From Roseicyclus persicicus (GTDB lineage Bacteria > Pseudomonadota > Alphaproteobacteria > Rhodobacterales > Rhodobacteraceae): a DNA stretch of 64,000 nt. Each line of letters begins with the position of its first letter. Position 1 is the first letter of the stretch. This document shows, piece by piece, positions 61,349-64,000 of the stretch. The position numbers and the translations under genes were made by a program. The stretch spans positions 434,001 through 498,000 of the forward strand of contig NZ_JAAZQQ010000001.1 of NCBI RefSeq assembly GCF_012395815.1, in the 5' to 3' direction. Below the pieces are notes generated by a model. The model worked only from the letters and a program-made list of their open reading frames with translations. It had not been told where the DNA came from and did not search any database.

Positions 61349-62926
61349 TTACGCGGCCCCCACCACGATGGGTTCCACCCCCATCGCCGCGGCCAGCGCC
61401 TTGAAGCGCGCCTGCGCCACCTCGCCGAACAGGTCGCGCCCCTCGTCGCTGTGCAGCGTCAGGATCAGTTCCTTGCGCTTGGGCCGGTAGACGAGCGTGC
61501 CGTGGTCGATCGGGTTCGCCACCGCGAACATGGCCCCGAAGCGCATGGCGCGGCCCAGGATCTCGGCCTCGCGCACCTGGTCCTCGGGGAGAAGCTTGAG
61601 CAGCTCGGCGTTGAAGCCGGTGCCGGTGCGGCTCGACTTGTAGCGGTGCAGGAGCGCAAGCCCGAGGTAGACCCGCTCGGCATGGGTCATGCCGCCGAGG
61701 TTCGCCCGCGTCGCGTTGTCGAAGCAGACCTCGGCCCGGTAGTCGGGGTGGGCGCGCCAGCTCACGTCATGCAGCAGGCAGGCGGCGCGGATCAGGCGCT
61801 TCTTGTCGTGCTTGGCGCGGGGGAACAGGGGTTCCACGAAGCGGTAGAGCTTGCGCCCGAAGCCCGGCATCCGGGCCGATTGCGCCTCGGAGTGGCGGGC
61901 GGCCTCGATCAGCGGGTCGCGCGCCTTGAGCGCGGGCGACATCTGTTCGTAGAGCAGCCCCTCGCGGATGCCGTAGGAGGACACCGCGATTTCCTTGGGG
62001 TGCAGCTTGCGCACCAGCACCCGCAGCACCTCGGCGGCCAGCGGCACCAGCCGCATCCGCTCGGCGCTGGTGCCGGTGCGGGCGCGCAGTTCCTCGAGGT
62101 CGGTCTTGCCGATGTACTTGATCGTGTCGAGGATGCCCTTGGGTGTCATCCGGTACTCGTGCAGCACCTTGAGCGGGTAGCCGCGCCGCTCCATGTCGAT
62201 GCGCGCGATCGCCCGCCACGACCCGCCGACCAGGAACAGCCGCCCGGGTTCCTCGGGGAAGCCCTTGGTCAGTTCCGCGAGCTCGGCCTTGATGTGGGCC
62301 CTCAGCGCCTTCTTGCCGCCGGTGATCCCCATCAGCTTGAGCGGCCCGAGGTCCGAGGTGGCGCGCTGGCCGACCTTGCCCGAGCCCTTCAGCTCGGCCA
62401 ATTCCATGGACGAGCCGCCGATGTCGCAGATCAGACCGTGCGCGCCGGGCCAGCCCAGAAGCACCCCCTGCGCCGACAGCCGCGCCTCCTCGGCGCCGTC
62501 GATCACGTGGATGTCCAGCCCCGCCTCGGCCAGCACCCGGTCGCGGAATTCCTGCCCGTCCTCGGCGTCGCGCACCGCGGCCGTGGCGACGGCGAGCAGC
62601 GGCGAGACCTCGGCCGCCTTGGCCAGCCGGGCAAAGCGGCGCAGCGCCGCCAGCGCGCGGATCTTGCCCTCGGGGTTCAGGCGCCGGGTCTCGGCGAAAC
62701 CGGCGCCGAGGCCGCAGAGGATCTTTTCGTTGAAGAAGTAGGCGGGGCTCCGGGCCGCGCCGTCGAAGATCACCATGCGGACCGAGTTCGACCCGATGTC
62801 GATCACGCCGACCCGCTGCAGCGACTGCGCCTCGGGGCCGTCGAACAGCGGCACGCCGAACGGGCCCCACTCGGGGTGGTGCTCGGGGCCGTCGGGCGAG
62901 GTTTCGGCGTGCATCTGCCTCGTCAT
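61349..62926 (-). CDS. ppx: Exopolyphosphatase/guanosine pentaphosphate phosphatase (Ppx/GppA)
   Basis: A 525-residue phosphatase. The actin-like fold starts GVIDIGSNSVRMVIFDG, and the second phosphate site is GLICDIGGSSMELAEL near residue 165; the C-terminal helical domain follows. It removes phosphate from polyphosphate and may also act on pppGpp. The N-terminal extension (about 38 residues before VGVIDIG) is longer than in E. coli. The gene is 55 bases downstream of the ppk gene on the same strand, so the two form a polyphosphate operon with opposing activities. Confidence 0.94.
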   Translation of the reverse strand: MTRQMHAETSPDGPEHHPEWGPFGVPLFDGPEAQSLQRVGVIDIGSNSVRMVIFDGAARSPAYFFNEKILCGLGAGFAETRRLNPEGKIRALAALRRFARLAKAAEVSPLLAVATAAVRDAEDGQEFRDRVLAEAGLDIHVIDGAEEARLSAQGVLLGWPGAHGLICDIGGSSMELAELKGSGKVGQRATSDLGPLKLMGITGGKKALRAHIKAELAELTKGFPEEPGRLFLVGGSWRAIARIDMERRGYPLKVLHEYRMTPKGILDTIKYIGKTDLEELRARTGTSAERMRLVPLAAEVLRVLVRKLHPKEIAVSSYGIREGLLYEQMSPALKARDPLIEAARHSEAQSARMPGFGRKLYRFVEPLFPRAKHDKKRLIRAACLLHDVSWRAHPDYRAEVCFDNATRANLGGMTHAERVYLGLALLHRYKSSRTGTGFNAELLKLLPEDQVREAEILGRAMRFGAMFAVANPIDHGTLVYRPKRKELILTLHSDEGRDLFGEVAQARFKALAAAMGVEPIVVGAA

Positions 62927-62981
62927 GGCTCGACCTTGTGCATGGCGCCCCCCCGCGCGTCAATTGCGGGGGTGTCGCGGC

Positions 62982-64000
<1,019 letters not shown>

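Overview
The window is 64 kb of very GC-rich chromosome from an alphaproteobacterium, most likely a photosynthetic member of the Rhodobacteraceae. The evidence is the protein content: RpoH with its QKKLFFNLR box, RibB with a degenerate GTP-cyclohydrolase half, MmcB, a CDGSH protein and Rhodobacterales-type small proteins. A tRNA-His without an encoded G-1 and several FnrL-type boxes (TTGAY-N4-RTCAA) agree. The bacteriochlorophyll genes bchE and bchJ show that the organism makes, or recently made, bacteriochlorophyll. No rRNA, CRISPR array or prophage was seen.

Layout. 1-8.2 kb: the start of a TadG-like pilus protein, glutamate dehydrogenase, a 3-hydroxyisobutyrate-dehydrogenase-like enzyme, pirin, an esterase, cytochrome b561, then a 1 kb gene-free stretch with regulatory signals. 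8.2-16.4 kb: a REP-associated transposase carrying its own REP pair, lepA, small secreted proteins, a tyrosine phosphatase, a sirtuin, a copper-chaperone pair, rpmB, a DUF2161 nuclease-like protein and a YjbQ protein. 16.5-26.5 kb: riboflavin and capsule genes interleaved (nrdR-ribD, then kpsC-kpsD-kpsS on the other strand, then ribE, ribB-ribH-nusB). 26.6-34.8 kb: Ca/Na antiporter, a probable 6S RNA, mmcB, a cation/proton antiporter, tRNA-His, rluD-like, a frameshifted beta-helix gene and rpoH. 34.8-49.5 kb: mostly housekeeping and accessory enzymes and transporters. 49.6-53.3 kb: bchEJ divergent from cfa, with overlapping PpsR and FnrL boxes between them. 53.4-64 kb: carB, an AT-rich single-gene islet, an orphan BrnA-like antitoxin, proS, two tiny membrane proteins, and the polyphosphate pair ppx-ppk.

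How the genes work together. RibD, RibE, RibB and RibH cover most of riboflavin synthesis, but a true GTP cyclohydrolase II is missing here. KpsC, KpsD and KpsS form part of a group 2-type capsule export route; the ABC transporter must lie elsewhere. BchE and BchJ act in anaerobic bacteriochlorophyll synthesis, and the promoter architecture predicts induction at low oxygen. Ppx and PPK1 oppose each other in polyphosphate turnover.

The least explained structures are non-coding: two matching arrays of perfect palindromes 31 kb apart, a triple 11-bp repeat placed upstream of two unrelated small genes, a dispersed 22-bp motif, and a transposase gene whose reading frame and stop codon are partly made of its own REP element. 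The most foreign-looking gene is the AT-rich coiled-coil membrane protein at 57.5-58.8 kb.
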